A stretch of 12,767 bases of DNA from positions 1-12,767 of the forward strand of contig CAMLEF010000096.1 of the NCBI GenBank assembly GCA_946478675.1, given 5' to 3'. Positions within the stretch are counted from its first letter, which is position 1. Each line of letters starts with the position of its first letter. The position numbers were made by a program, and so were the translations under genes. The stretch comes from an uncultured Flavobacteriales bacterium (GTDB lineage: Bacteria > Bacteroidota > Bacteroidia > Palsa-965). A model generated the notes under the pieces. That model had not been told where the DNA came from. It was given only the letters and a program-made list of their open reading frames with translations, and searched no databases. Positions 5,218 through 11,567 of the stretch are shown here, in pieces.

Positions 5218-6121
5218 GCGGGTGTTTCTTTTTGCGGATCGAAAAGCGAATGTGTTTGGTATCGTCGTGATTGCCTTGCAGCTTCATCCTGCCGTTGCTG
5301 GTGAACGTCGCCGGCACTTCATTCTCCACGATGCCTTCCACCGACGTGATCGTTCCGTGCATGACAAAGCTATAATCTATGTCTTCTTTAAACAACACGA
5401 CCTGCGTGATCAGCCCGAGCTTGTTCTTCAGCTTCACCTGCACGGGAATTTTTACGTCGGTCGAATCCAGCGCGCCGATGTCCAGGTTCGGAAGAAAGCC
5501 GTGCGCCGCGATGAGCTGCTCGCCGGTGATGTCGTAGCTGATGTTTTTCAAGTGAAATTCGCGGTCGTTGCGGTTCACGATCCGCAGCGTCAGCTCCAGT
5601 CCGTGCAGGCCGTTCTCTTTTCCCGTGTATACGATCTCGCGCAACGTAAGTTTGGGCGGCACCGGCACTTTCACGGCGATCTCTTCACGGAAATCCTGCG
5701 GCGCATCGAAGCCGAACACGTCGAATAGCAGCGTTCCCTGCACGAGCAGGTAAGCCGAATCTTCCGATTGATGTTCGCGGATCTTGCCGATGATCTTGCG
5801 CACCGGCAGCGTCACGGAAAAGTCTTCGTCGCGTGTTTCATTGGGCGCTAATGTGCGCAGCGAATCGTTGGAATAGGCCAGCAGGCGCGTCGTGTCGTCA
5901 AACACGCCGAGGGTGACACTCTTCAGCTTGAAGTTCCAGGCGCCGCGGTTGCGGATGCGCAAACGGAAACGCACATGCGCGCTGTCGCTGGTGATGGCGA
6001 TGCGCGTGAACGTCAGCTTCTCCACTTTCGGCAGCGTATGCGCGAAGATCGGCTTGCGGAAAGCCACCAGCAGCCCGGCAAGGACCGCGAGAACCAGCAG
6101 GAAGATCAGGAAACGGCGCAT
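5210..6121 (-). CDS. LEA type 2 (LEA14/WHy-like) two-domain membrane-anchored protein (303 aa)
   Basis: The protein opens with one hydrophobic anchor (MRRFLIFLLVLAVLAGLLVAF, residues 1-21). Two similar beta-rich domains follow, at about residues 34-153 and 156-271. Each has the LEA_2 pattern of an 'L.....I....F.l.i.N.....f.lk.v...v' strand pair: RFRLRIRNRGAWNFKLKSVTL in the first, and LELTLRIVNRNDREFHLKNISY in the second. LEA_2/WHy domains are known from desiccation-linked proteins and from bacterial envelope proteins; the bacterial role is not defined. It is probably anchored in the inner membrane facing the periplasm. I place the start at the ATG at 6121 (MRRFLIF) because it begins directly at the anchor; the frame continues upstream but into the coding region of the preceding gene. 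It starts 4 nt after the DUF748-like gene stops and overlaps the kinase gene by 8 nt. Confidence 0.83.
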   Translation of the reverse strand: MRRFLIFLLVLAVLAGLLVAFRKPIFAHTLPKVEKLTFTRIAITSDSAHVRFRLRIRNRGAWNFKLKSVTLGVFDDTTRLLAYSNDSLRTLAPNETRDEDFSVTLPVRKIIGKIREHQSEDSAYLLVQGTLLFDVFGFDAPQDFREEIAVKVPVPPKLTLREIVYTGKENGLHGLELTLRIVNRNDREFHLKNISYDITGEQLIAAHGFLPNLDIGALDSTDVKIPVQVKLKNKLGLITQVVLFKEDIDYSFVMHGTITSVEGIVENEVPATFTSNGRMKLQGNHDDTKHIRFSIRKKKHPHA

Positions 6122-6125
6122 ACGA

Positions 6126-7280
6126 TCATTTTGATTGTTTCTGGTTGTTTTTCCAATGGAGAATTTTGTCAAACATGCTTTTTTTCTCTTCCTGCTTCCC
6201 GACGGAATCGATCGAGACGGAATTATCCAGCGAAGGCCGCAGCGCATGCACGAACGCATTTCGCAGGATCGCCAGCACGGCTTCCAATATATTGACGCGC
6301 GCTTCGTTGAATTTCCCGTTGAACGGCACCTTTGTCGCAAACTGCTCATGCGTCGGGTTCGTCAGCAGCGAAACCGTCGTACCGAGAAACGCTTCCCACG
6401 CGATCTGCGGCAGCGAACCTTCATCCTTCGTCAGGTCGACGATATCAACGTCTTTGATCAGCGGCTTGACGTAGCCTGTGAACTCGCCGCCTTTCGCCGC
6501 CACTTCCGTGTACATCGCCATTGTTCCTTTCTCCACGTCGAAGTCGGCGTACGCGCGGAACATCGGGTTCAGGTTGATGAGATTCGTTTTCGTCATCACG
6601 GCGTTGAGGTCGAAGGTCGGTGTGTCGTTCAGCGGATCGAGCTTGCAGAGCACCTGCAGGTTGCCGTCGTATAGGCTGCTGCGCATGACGATGTTCGCCG
6701 GCAACTTCACGCCCTGTTGCGGTTCGTTTGTCAATCCTTCACCTTCGAGCATCACATGCGTCATCGGCAGGTCGACGTTGTATTTTTCGCGCACGTCGAT
6801 ATAATGGATCTGTCCTTCGTGCACGGAAAAATGGTTGATGCGCACCGGCATGAAATCGCGCACGAGCTGCAGGAAATTCGTCGAATCTTTTTTCGCGCCT
6901 TTACCGATCGTTTTGTTCAGCGTGTATTTCAACACCGGCTGCTCGAAACGAACGGAGCCGACGAGCTTCTTCTGCCGCACCTCGTTCCATTCGAGGGAAA
7001 GATCGATGCGCGGACAGGAGAAAAAATCCGTCGTGTCTTTGCCGTCGACCTTCTTGATGAAAATATTCTTGATGACGTATGCGCCGCGGTAAAGTTGCAG
7101 GTCAACGTCCTCGATGTGTCCGTAATTGCCGTCGAGCGAAGCCAGTTTTTTATTCGCGTAATACAGCACGATATACGGAAGTGCGATGCGGATGCCGATC
7201 AGCACGACGATGAAGACGATGAGGAATCGCAGGAACCGGCGTTTTTTCCGGGGTGGGGGAGAAGAAGACGTTTCTGCCAT
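6126..7280 (-). CDS. DUF748 / AsmA-like envelope protein (384 aa)
   Basis: A proline/serine and basic N-terminus (residues 1-16) is followed by one transmembrane helix (about 16-39). After it comes a long beta-rich extracytoplasmic region beginning LASLDGNYGHIEDVDLQLYR, with the 'G.i.dvdl.l..g.y.i.ni.i.k' pattern typical of DUF748 proteins, which are distant relatives of AsmA and bridge-like lipid-transfer proteins. Other family-like blocks are RFEQPVLKY and VRINHFSVHEGQIHYIDV. A C-terminal helical part (NILEAVLAILRNAFVHALRPSL) precedes a hydrophilic tail. Families of this type act at the cell envelope, and some are implicated in outer-membrane lipid homeostasis; the exact job here is inferred only from the fold. 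It is the first gene of the minus-strand operon. Its promoter should lie in the 105-nt gap shared with the divergent YihY gene. Confidence 0.82.
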   Translation of the reverse strand: MAETSSSPPPRKKRRFLRFLIVFIVVLIGIRIALPYIVLYYANKKLASLDGNYGHIEDVDLQLYRGAYVIKNIFIKKVDGKDTTDFFSCPRIDLSLEWNEVRQKKLVGSVRFEQPVLKYTLNKTIGKGAKKDSTNFLQLVRDFMPVRINHFSVHEGQIHYIDVREKYNVDLPMTHVMLEGEGLTNEPQQGVKLPANIVMRSSLYDGNLQVLCKLDPLNDTPTFDLNAVMTKTNLINLNPMFRAYADFDVEKGTMAMYTEVAAKGGEFTGYVKPLIKDVDIVDLTKDEGSLPQIAWEAFLGTTVSLLTNPTHEQFATKVPFNGKFNEARVNILEAVLAILRNAFVHALRPSLDNSVSIDSVGKQEEKKSMFDKILHWKNNQKQSK

Positions 7281-7385
7281 AGCATTTGAATAAAAACAAT
7301 GACTGCGTCGCCCGCTGCTTCATGGTGAAAAATCATGCCAAAAGAAACCGGAATCGTTTTTGCCGGAAGATTAAAAAACAACGCT

Positions 7386-8366
7386 ATGAAAACCCGCTTC
7401 AAAGACCATGGCAGCATCGTTTTTCTGCATACCGTCGTTTCCGATTTTTTCAGCGATAAGATCCTGAAGATGGCGGCGTCGCTTGCATACAGCACGCTCA
7501 TCGCTTTCCCCGCGCTGTTAATCATCATCCTCTGGGTCTCGTCGATGTTTTACGATTCTGTCGATATCCGCGAAACAATCACGTCGCACGTTGCGAGCCT
7601 CGTGGGCAAAGGCGTCGCGAAGGAAGTGGACGAGGTGATGAACAATTCGCGCTTCGATTATACGTCGATCTGGGCGAAAGCGCTCGGTATCGCGGCGCTG
7701 CTGCTCGGCGCCACCGGCATCTTCAGCGAGATCCAGGATTCGATCAACACGATCTGGGGATTGAAAACAAAACCCCGCGCCGGTTTCCTGAAGATCTTCA
7801 TCAATCGCCTGCTGTCGTTTTCCATCATCATCTCGCTTGGTTTCATCCTCGTCGTTTCGCTCGTGGCCAACGCGCTGATGACAACCTTCATTGACAAAGT
7901 GCAGGCGCGTTTCCCCGATATCCCGATCCTGTTTTATTACATCGTCAACCAGCTGCTGATGTGCGGCGTGCTCATCCTGCTCTTCGGCGCCATCTTCAAG
8001 ATCCTGCCCGACGCGAAGATCTCCTGGCGCGACGTGCTCTTCAGCGCAGTGGCCACGACCGTGCTGTTTATGATCGGGAAATTCCTGATCGAATACATTC
8101 TCTCGCACAACGCCACCGTGAGCCTGTACGGTTCGGCCGGCTCGGTGATCATCCTGATGCTGTGGGTGTATTATTCCTCCGTCATTCTTTATCTCGGCGC
8201 GGAGATCACGCAAGCCTGGGTGAAGACAAGAGGACGACGCATTCACCCGAACCGCTACGCCGTGTGGGTGGAAACGAAAGCCGTCGCTGTGCCTTCGAAT
8301 ACGGAAGTGAGCAAAGTGCAGGAACCTGTCAAAGAGAAAACGGAAGTTTCACCAATTAAAAAATAA
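7386..8366 (+). CDS. YihY/UPF0761-family (BrkB-like) inner-membrane protein (326 aa)
   Basis: The protein has about six hydrophobic helices and the family landmarks: an N-terminal KILKMAASLAYSTLIAFPALLIII stretch (25-48), SIWAKALGIAALLLGATGIFSEIQDSINTIWGL (94-126), and the strongly conserved SLYGSAGSVIILMLWVYYSSVILYLGAEITQAW (246-278). YihY proteins were once called ribonuclease BN or virulence factor BrkB, but neither name reflects a proven function. More recent work in proteobacteria links them to envelope lipid trafficking alongside AsmA-like proteins. The divergent neighbour here is a DUF748/AsmA-like gene, which fits that theme. I chose the ATG at 7386 because MKTRFKDHG leads directly into the amphipathic family start; the in-frame ATG at 7335 would add 17 residues not typical of the family. 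A charged C-terminal tail (about 290-326) is variable. A tiny membrane-protein gene follows after 5 nt. Confidence 0.92.
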   Translation: MKTRFKDHGSIVFLHTVVSDFFSDKILKMAASLAYSTLIAFPALLIIILWVSSMFYDSVDIRETITSHVASLVGKGVAKEVDEVMNNSRFDYTSIWAKALGIAALLLGATGIFSEIQDSINTIWGLKTKPRAGFLKIFINRLLSFSIIISLGFILVVSLVANALMTTFIDKVQARFPDIPILFYYIVNQLLMCGVLILLFGAIFKILPDAKISWRDVLFSAVATTVLFMIGKFLIEYILSHNATVSLYGSAGSVIILMLWVYYSSVILYLGAEITQAWVKTRGRRIHPNRYAVWVETKAVAVPSNTEVSKVQEPVKEKTEVSPIKK

Positions 8367-8371
8367 ACGTC

Positions 8372-8527
8372 ATGAACAATTTGCTGTATACCATCGCCGT
8401 CATTCTCGTCCTCATCTGGGCGGTCGGCTTTTTCGCTTACAACACCGGCGGCATCATTCATTTGCTGCTCGTCATCGCCATGATCGCGATCCTCTTACGG
8501 ATCATTCGTGGAAAAGACCCGGTATAG
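8372..8527 (+). CDS. lmo0937-type small membrane protein (51 aa)
   Basis: This short gene starts 5 nt after the YihY stop and encodes MNNLLYTIAVILVLIWAVGF..., ending RIIRGKDPV. It has two hydrophobic segments (residues about 3-22 and 27-45) with a Tyr-Asn-Thr-Gly-Gly turn between them. This is the pattern of the lmo0937 family (DUF5670), two-helix membrane peptides of about 50 aa that are widespread in Bacteroidetes and other phyla. The function is unknown; they commonly sit near stress genes. The tight spacing indicates co-transcription with YihY. It is followed by a hairpin-dense gap of 160 nt. Confidence 0.9.
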   Translation: MNNLLYTIAVILVLIWAVGFFAYNTGGIIHLLLVIAMIAILLRIIRGKDPV

Positions 8528-8607
8528 TGTGGAAAGGACGGAATTCCGGCCGGAAAAATCCACAGGCTGTGGAAATATTTCCTCAAATCCGGAACCGTTC
8601 GGTTTTT
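8528..8607 (+). promoter_or_regulatory. Hairpin-dense gap with mutually exclusive pairings (attenuator- or terminator-like)
   Basis: Three blocks alternate: TGTGGA (8528-8533), TCCACA (8559-8564) and TGTGGA (8568-8573). The middle one can pair with either outer block. Between the first two lies a perfect 12-nt palindrome, TTCCGGCCGGAA (8544-8555), whose TTCCGG half can also pair with CCGGAA at 8589-8594. A weak AACC/GGTT hairpin (8593-8604) ends in TTTTT (8603-8607). The arrangement could be a terminator of the YihY pair or an attenuator before the YtxH gene. Confidence 0.4.
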
Positions 8608-8687
8608 ACACTTCCTCTTTTCACTTGTAATCAGGAGAGAAGCAGACTTGGCATAATATTCCATTCTACAGAACTAAACGAATCGCT

Positions 8688-9164
8688 ATGAAGAAAAAAA
8701 TGCTTGCACTCGTTGGAGCCGGAGTGGCTACAGGTGCGTTCCTCAATACGGAGAAAGGAAAAGAGTTCAAGAACAACGTGAAGGCGAAAGCGAAAGAACT
8801 CGTTGAAGCTGCCGAAGAAAAATACGAAGAGGTGAAGGAAGACGTGAAAGAGCGTGTGAAGAAAGCTTCCACCACCATTCGCAAAAAAGTAAAAGAAGCG
8901 GCCATCAACGCGCTCGAGAAAGAAGAGAAAGTTCACAACGTCGTTCGTACGGTGCTGGAGAAAGCTTCGCAGATCAACGATGCGAACGAGATCGAAGAAG
9001 AGCTCGAGGTCGAAGCAGGCCTTGTTCGCCGCAATTCGAAAGCCCGTCTTGCGAAAGCGGAAGTAACGACCCGCGCCATCAAGCGCATGCAGGCGAAACG
9101 CAAATCCGGCGGCCGCAGCAACGGCGGAAGCACCCGCAAACCGGCGCGTTCCAGCGCACGTTAA
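8688..9164 (+). CDS. YtxH-like stress protein with a basic C-terminal tail (158 aa)
   Basis: The N-terminus has a short hydrophobic Gly/Ala-rich segment (LALVGAGVATGAFLNTEKGKEFK, residues 6-28) of the YtxH kind, where a membrane-proximal 'G..aGa.l...p.gk' is followed by a long charged helix. Residues about 30-110 are a near-continuous K/E-rich amphipathic helix, probably coiled coil (VKAKAKELVEAAEEKYEEVKEDVKERVKK...). The last part (about 116-158) is strongly basic and Gly/Ser-rich, with RRNSKARLAKAE, QAKRKSGGRSNGG and a TRKPARSSAR end. This is longer than typical YtxH proteins and suggests a nucleic-acid-binding tail (inference). YtxH was first named as a general stress protein in Bacillus; its function is unclear. 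It heads a three-gene run with the holin-like gene 12 nt downstream. Confidence 0.8.
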   Translation: MKKKMLALVGAGVATGAFLNTEKGKEFKNNVKAKAKELVEAAEEKYEEVKEDVKERVKKASTTIRKKVKEAAINALEKEEKVHNVVRTVLEKASQINDANEIEEELEVEAGLVRRNSKARLAKAEVTTRAIKRMQAKRKSGGRSNGGSTRKPARSSAR

Positions 9165-9176
9165 CGTTCAAACACA

Positions 9177-9608
9177 ATGGAAACCAGTAACGGGATTGCC
9201 GGGCCTCAGAAGGAAGTGGGGACGCCGCAGACTGAGATCGAAGACCTCGCCGATCATCTCCGGGAATACATCGGGATGCGGCGGGAGCTGGTCGAGCTGA
9301 AAGTGCTCAACAAGATCTTTCGTGTTTCTGCTTCGGCGGTGCAGTGGGGCGTGATGCTTTACATCGCGATCACCTTCCTGTTCTTCGTGAGCATCGGTGC
9401 TGCCTTGTGGATCGATGAGGCGCTCGGCAGTCGCTTTACCGGTTTTTTCATTGTTGCGGGATTTTACCTGGTGCTCGGAGTATTCGCTTTCCTGTTCCGG
9501 GATAAGCTCATCCGCAAGCCGGTGGCGAACCGGATTATCGATCATATTGTAAACGAAGACGAAGACGACGATGGCACTGCACACGAAAGCACGGATCACG
9601 AATCGTGA
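9177..9608 (+). CDS. Phage holin family / Holin-X-like two-TM protein (143 aa)
   Basis: A hydrophilic N-terminal helix (IEDLADHLREYIGMRRELVELKVLNKIFRVSA, about 21-53) leads into two transmembrane helices (about 54-78 and 86-107). A short cytoplasmic tail rich in Asp and Glu (NEDEDDDGTAHE) follows. This is the layout of the chromosomal 'phage holin family' (Actinobacteria Holin-X/DUF1469-like) proteins. Despite the name, they are not part of a prophage and usually lie beside YtxH genes, as here. The long amphipathic helix before the TM pair suggests it sits on the inner face of the membrane and may bind a partner. No lysis cassette or endolysin is nearby. Its 3' end overlaps the next gene by 38 nt. 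Confidence 0.85.
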   Translation: METSNGIAGPQKEVGTPQTEIEDLADHLREYIGMRRELVELKVLNKIFRVSASAVQWGVMLYIAITFLFFVSIGAALWIDEALGSRFTGFFIVAGFYLVLGVFAFLFRDKLIRKPVANRIIDHIVNEDEDDDGTAHESTDHES

Positions 9609-9939
9609 GGAGCTGCGCCGCAGGATCCATTTCCTGACGGAAGAGCTGGAGAAGAAAGAGCAGCAGATGAAGACCGACGTGAAGGAAGTTCATGAATCGT
9701 TGCAGATCAAAAACATGGTCCGCAACGTATTCGAGGAGTTCCGTGAGAATTCGGAAATGCGTGCAGGCGTGATGGAAGCGGCCCTGGATGCCGGTGTAAA
9801 CGTTTTGATCGATAAGCTGGTGATGCGAAAAAAACACAGCGTCAAAAATTACCTCATCAGTGCGGCACTGCGAAGGCTGGCGGCGTTTTATATTTCGAAA
9901 CGCGCTAAGCTGATGCAGGAAAAACAAGGAATGCCTTAA
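9571..9939 (+). CDS. Small helical protein of the YtxH/holin-like cluster (122 aa)
   Basis: I do not recognise a named domain. The layout resembles the small helical proteins that commonly follow YtxH and holin-like genes in Bacteroidetes. An 'iT..EEL...i..L..eL...e..mk.D..evkesL' coiled-coil N-terminus (ITNREELRRRIHFLTEELEKKEQQ, about 9-32) comes first, followed by a connecting helix. A C-terminal part, VMEAALDAGVNVLIDKLVMRKKHSVKNYLISAALRRLAAFYISKRAK (about 67-113), has the 'G.n.li.k.v......' pattern, and its Gly and hydrophobic spacing suggests a membrane-associated amphipathic region. I place the start at 9571 because the coiled coil begins directly there, giving a 38-nt overlap with the holin-like gene; the next Met is at residue 33. 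The overlap is larger than most coupled junctions. Co-translation with the previous gene is likely. Confidence 0.75.
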   Translation: MALHTKARITNREELRRRIHFLTEELEKKEQQMKTDVKEVHESLQIKNMVRNVFEEFRENSEMRAGVMEAALDAGVNVLIDKLVMRKKHSVKNYLISAALRRLAAFYISKRAKLMQEKQGMP

Positions 9940-9944
9940 ATTTG
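9937..9944 (+). promoter_or_regulatory. Bacteroidetes-type -7 promoter element (TAAATTTG)
   Basis: TAAATTTG matches the TAnnTTTG -7 consensus of the Bacteroidetes primary sigma factor exactly. It overlaps the stop codon of the preceding gene and lies about 97 nt before the regulator start at 10041. I see no good TTTG -33 element about 19-22 nt upstream, so the promoter may be weak or dependent on an activator. It would give the regulator its own transcript with a leader of about 90 nt. Confidence 0.5.
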
Positions 9945-10040
9945 TAAATTGGAATTGCGGAATCGGGCGTATAACTCCGCGAGACCATAGCCTGTTCTTT
10001 GACCCCGCATTTTAATTCAGTTCTTCCTAAATCAAAGAAG

Positions 10041-11432
10041 ATGCACAAAATTCTGGTCATTGACGACGACATGGATATCTGCAACCTGCTCGAGCGGTTC
10101 TTATCCAAAAAAGGGTATGCTGTGAAAACAGCTTTTTCACCTGCCGCAGCACTCGCGCTGATCAAGGCTAATTCATTCGACGTAGTGCTTTCCGATTTCC
10201 GCCTCGGCCATACCGACGGCCGCGAGATCCTCAAAGCCGTGAAAGAGAAAGACCCATCTACGCAGGTCATCATCATCACCGGTTATTCCGATGTGAAAGT
10301 GGCCGTAGACGTGATCAAGATGGGCGCGTTCGATTACATCACCAAGCCGCTGCTCCCGGATGAAATTCTCATGCTGCTGGAAAAAGCGCTGACGAAAACG
10401 GATGACGTGCGCCAGGGAAAAGATACTTCCGCCTATGCCATTTCCGATCACGGCGTGACCGCCCGCGCGGAAGGCGAATCACAATACATCGCCGGCGTCA
10501 GCCCGCAGGCCCGTGAAGTGGAACGCCAGATCCAGCTCGTGGCGCCGACTTCCTACAGCGTCATCATCTACGGCGAATCCGGTACCGGCAAAGAATCCAT
10601 CGCGCATGCGATCCACATGAACAGCCCGCGCCGCAACAAACCGTTCGTCGCTGTCGACTGTGGTGCGATGACCAGGGAGCTGGCCACGAGCGAGCTGTTC
10701 GGTCACGAGAAAGGCGCGTTTACCGGTGCGCTCACGCAGAAGATCGGCCACTTCGAATCCGCGAACGGCGGAACGATCTTCCTCGACGAGGTCGCTAACC
10801 TTCCGTACGATACGCAGGTAGCGCTGCTCCGCGTCGTGCAGGAACGGAAGCTGCGTCGTCTCGGCGGACAAAAAGAGATCAGCATCGACGTGCGTATCAT
10901 CGTCGCATCGAACGAACGTTTGGGTGACGGCAAAAAATTCCGTGAGGACCTTTACCATCGCTTCAACGAATTCAGCATCGACCTGTACCCGCTGCGGGAC
11001 CGCGGCAAGGACATCGAGCTGTTCGCGTATCACTTCCTGCGCATGGCAACGGCCGAGCTGCACAAGAACATCACGCGCTTCTCGCCTGAAGTGATCGCGG
11101 TGTTCAACAAGTACCGCTGGCCCGGCAACCTGCGCGAGCTGAACAACGTGGTGAAACGCGTGGCGCTGCTCACCTCCGGCGAAGAAGTGCAGCTGAGCTC
11201 GCTCCCGCACGAGATCACCTTCGGCGAAAAATTCTCTTTCGACGGACCGAACAAATCGTCGTCGACCGAAGATGCGCCCGGCAACCTGAAAGCCGTTGCG
11301 CTGAGCGCCGAATGCGAAAAGATCGTGGAGACGCTGAAGCTGGTGAATTACAATAAATCAAAAGCGGCGAAGATGCTCGACATCGATCGCAAGACACTTT
11401 ACAACAAGCTGAAGCAATATAAAATACTGTAA
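10041..11432 (+). CDS. NtrC-family sigma-54-dependent response regulator (463 aa)
   Basis: Three domains are complete. The receiver (about 1-120) has IDDD acidic residues at 8-10, the phosphoacceptor Asp52 in VVLSDFRLGHTDG, Thr80 and Lys102 (TKP). The AAA+ domain (about 148-380) has Walker A GESGTGKE (178-185), the sigma-54-contacting GAFTGA loop (225-230), Walker B GGTIFLDE (243-250) and an arginine-finger block REDLYHRF (301-308). A Fis-type helix-turn-helix occupies about 426-463 (KLVNYNKSKAAKMLDIDRKTLYNKLKQYKIL). It should remodel RNA polymerase-sigma-54 at target promoters after phosphorylation. I chose the ATG at 10041 because MHKILVIDDD is the canonical receiver start; the frame extends upstream to 9999 without receiver homology. 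No kinase gene is adjacent. The histidine kinase at 4204-5217 is the nearest candidate partner (inference). A terminator follows. Confidence 0.96.
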   Translation: MHKILVIDDDMDICNLLERFLSKKGYAVKTAFSPAAALALIKANSFDVVLSDFRLGHTDGREILKAVKEKDPSTQVIIITGYSDVKVAVDVIKMGAFDYITKPLLPDEILMLLEKALTKTDDVRQGKDTSAYAISDHGVTARAEGESQYIAGVSPQAREVERQIQLVAPTSYSVIIYGESGTGKESIAHAIHMNSPRRNKPFVAVDCGAMTRELATSELFGHEKGAFTGALTQKIGHFESANGGTIFLDEVANLPYDTQVALLRVVQERKLRRLGGQKEISIDVRIIVASNERLGDGKKFREDLYHRFNEFSIDLYPLRDRGKDIELFAYHFLRMATAELHKNITRFSPEVIAVFNKYRWPGNLRELNNVVKRVALLTSGEEVQLSSLPHEITFGEKFSFDGPNKSSSTEDAPGNLKAVALSAECEKIVETLKLVNYNKSKAAKMLDIDRKTLYNKLKQYKIL

Positions 11433-11452
11433 AGCCACTGTGGCATAATGGG

Positions 11453-11488
11453 GAGGCTGTTCCACAAAGGGACGGCCTCTTTTGTTTT
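11453..11488 (+). terminator. Intrinsic terminator after the NtrC-type regulator
   Basis: GAGGCTGTTCC (11453-11463) pairs with GGGACGGCCTC (11469-11479), an 11-bp stem with two G-U pairs and a 5-nt ACAAA loop, followed by TTTTGTTTT (11480-11488). It ends the YtxH-to-regulator transcription unit and separates it from the beta-barrel gene. Confidence 0.9.
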
Positions 11489-11530
11489 CAAGCGATTGAT
11501 TTTCATTGATAAGCTGTGTAAGGCATGCCG

Positions 11531-11547
11531 TTTGGCACGTGCACAGG
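11531..11547 (+). promoter_or_regulatory. Possible sigma-54-like -24 element or palindromic operator before the beta-barrel gene
   Basis: TTTGGCACGTGCACAGG contains a full TGGCACG, the -24 consensus for sigma-54, 21 nt before the start codon region. The -12 TTGC is not present at the right spacing (CAGG instead). It also contains the 8-nt palindrome GCACGTGC (11535-11542), so it could equally be an operator. No TAnnTTTG primary promoter element is visible in the gap. Confidence 0.25.
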
Positions 11548-11567
11548 TAATTATTATCCGTTTACCA

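Noticed and set aside
5210..6349. Longer LEA_2 gene starting at 6349 instead of 6121
   Set aside because: The upstream extension lies inside the DUF748-like gene in another frame and would place over 70 arginine- and serine-rich residues ahead of a clean membrane anchor.
9177..9608. Holin-like gene as evidence of a prophage
   Set aside because: No capsid, tail, integrase, endolysin or attachment sites are visible, and this holin-named family is normally chromosomal beside YtxH genes.
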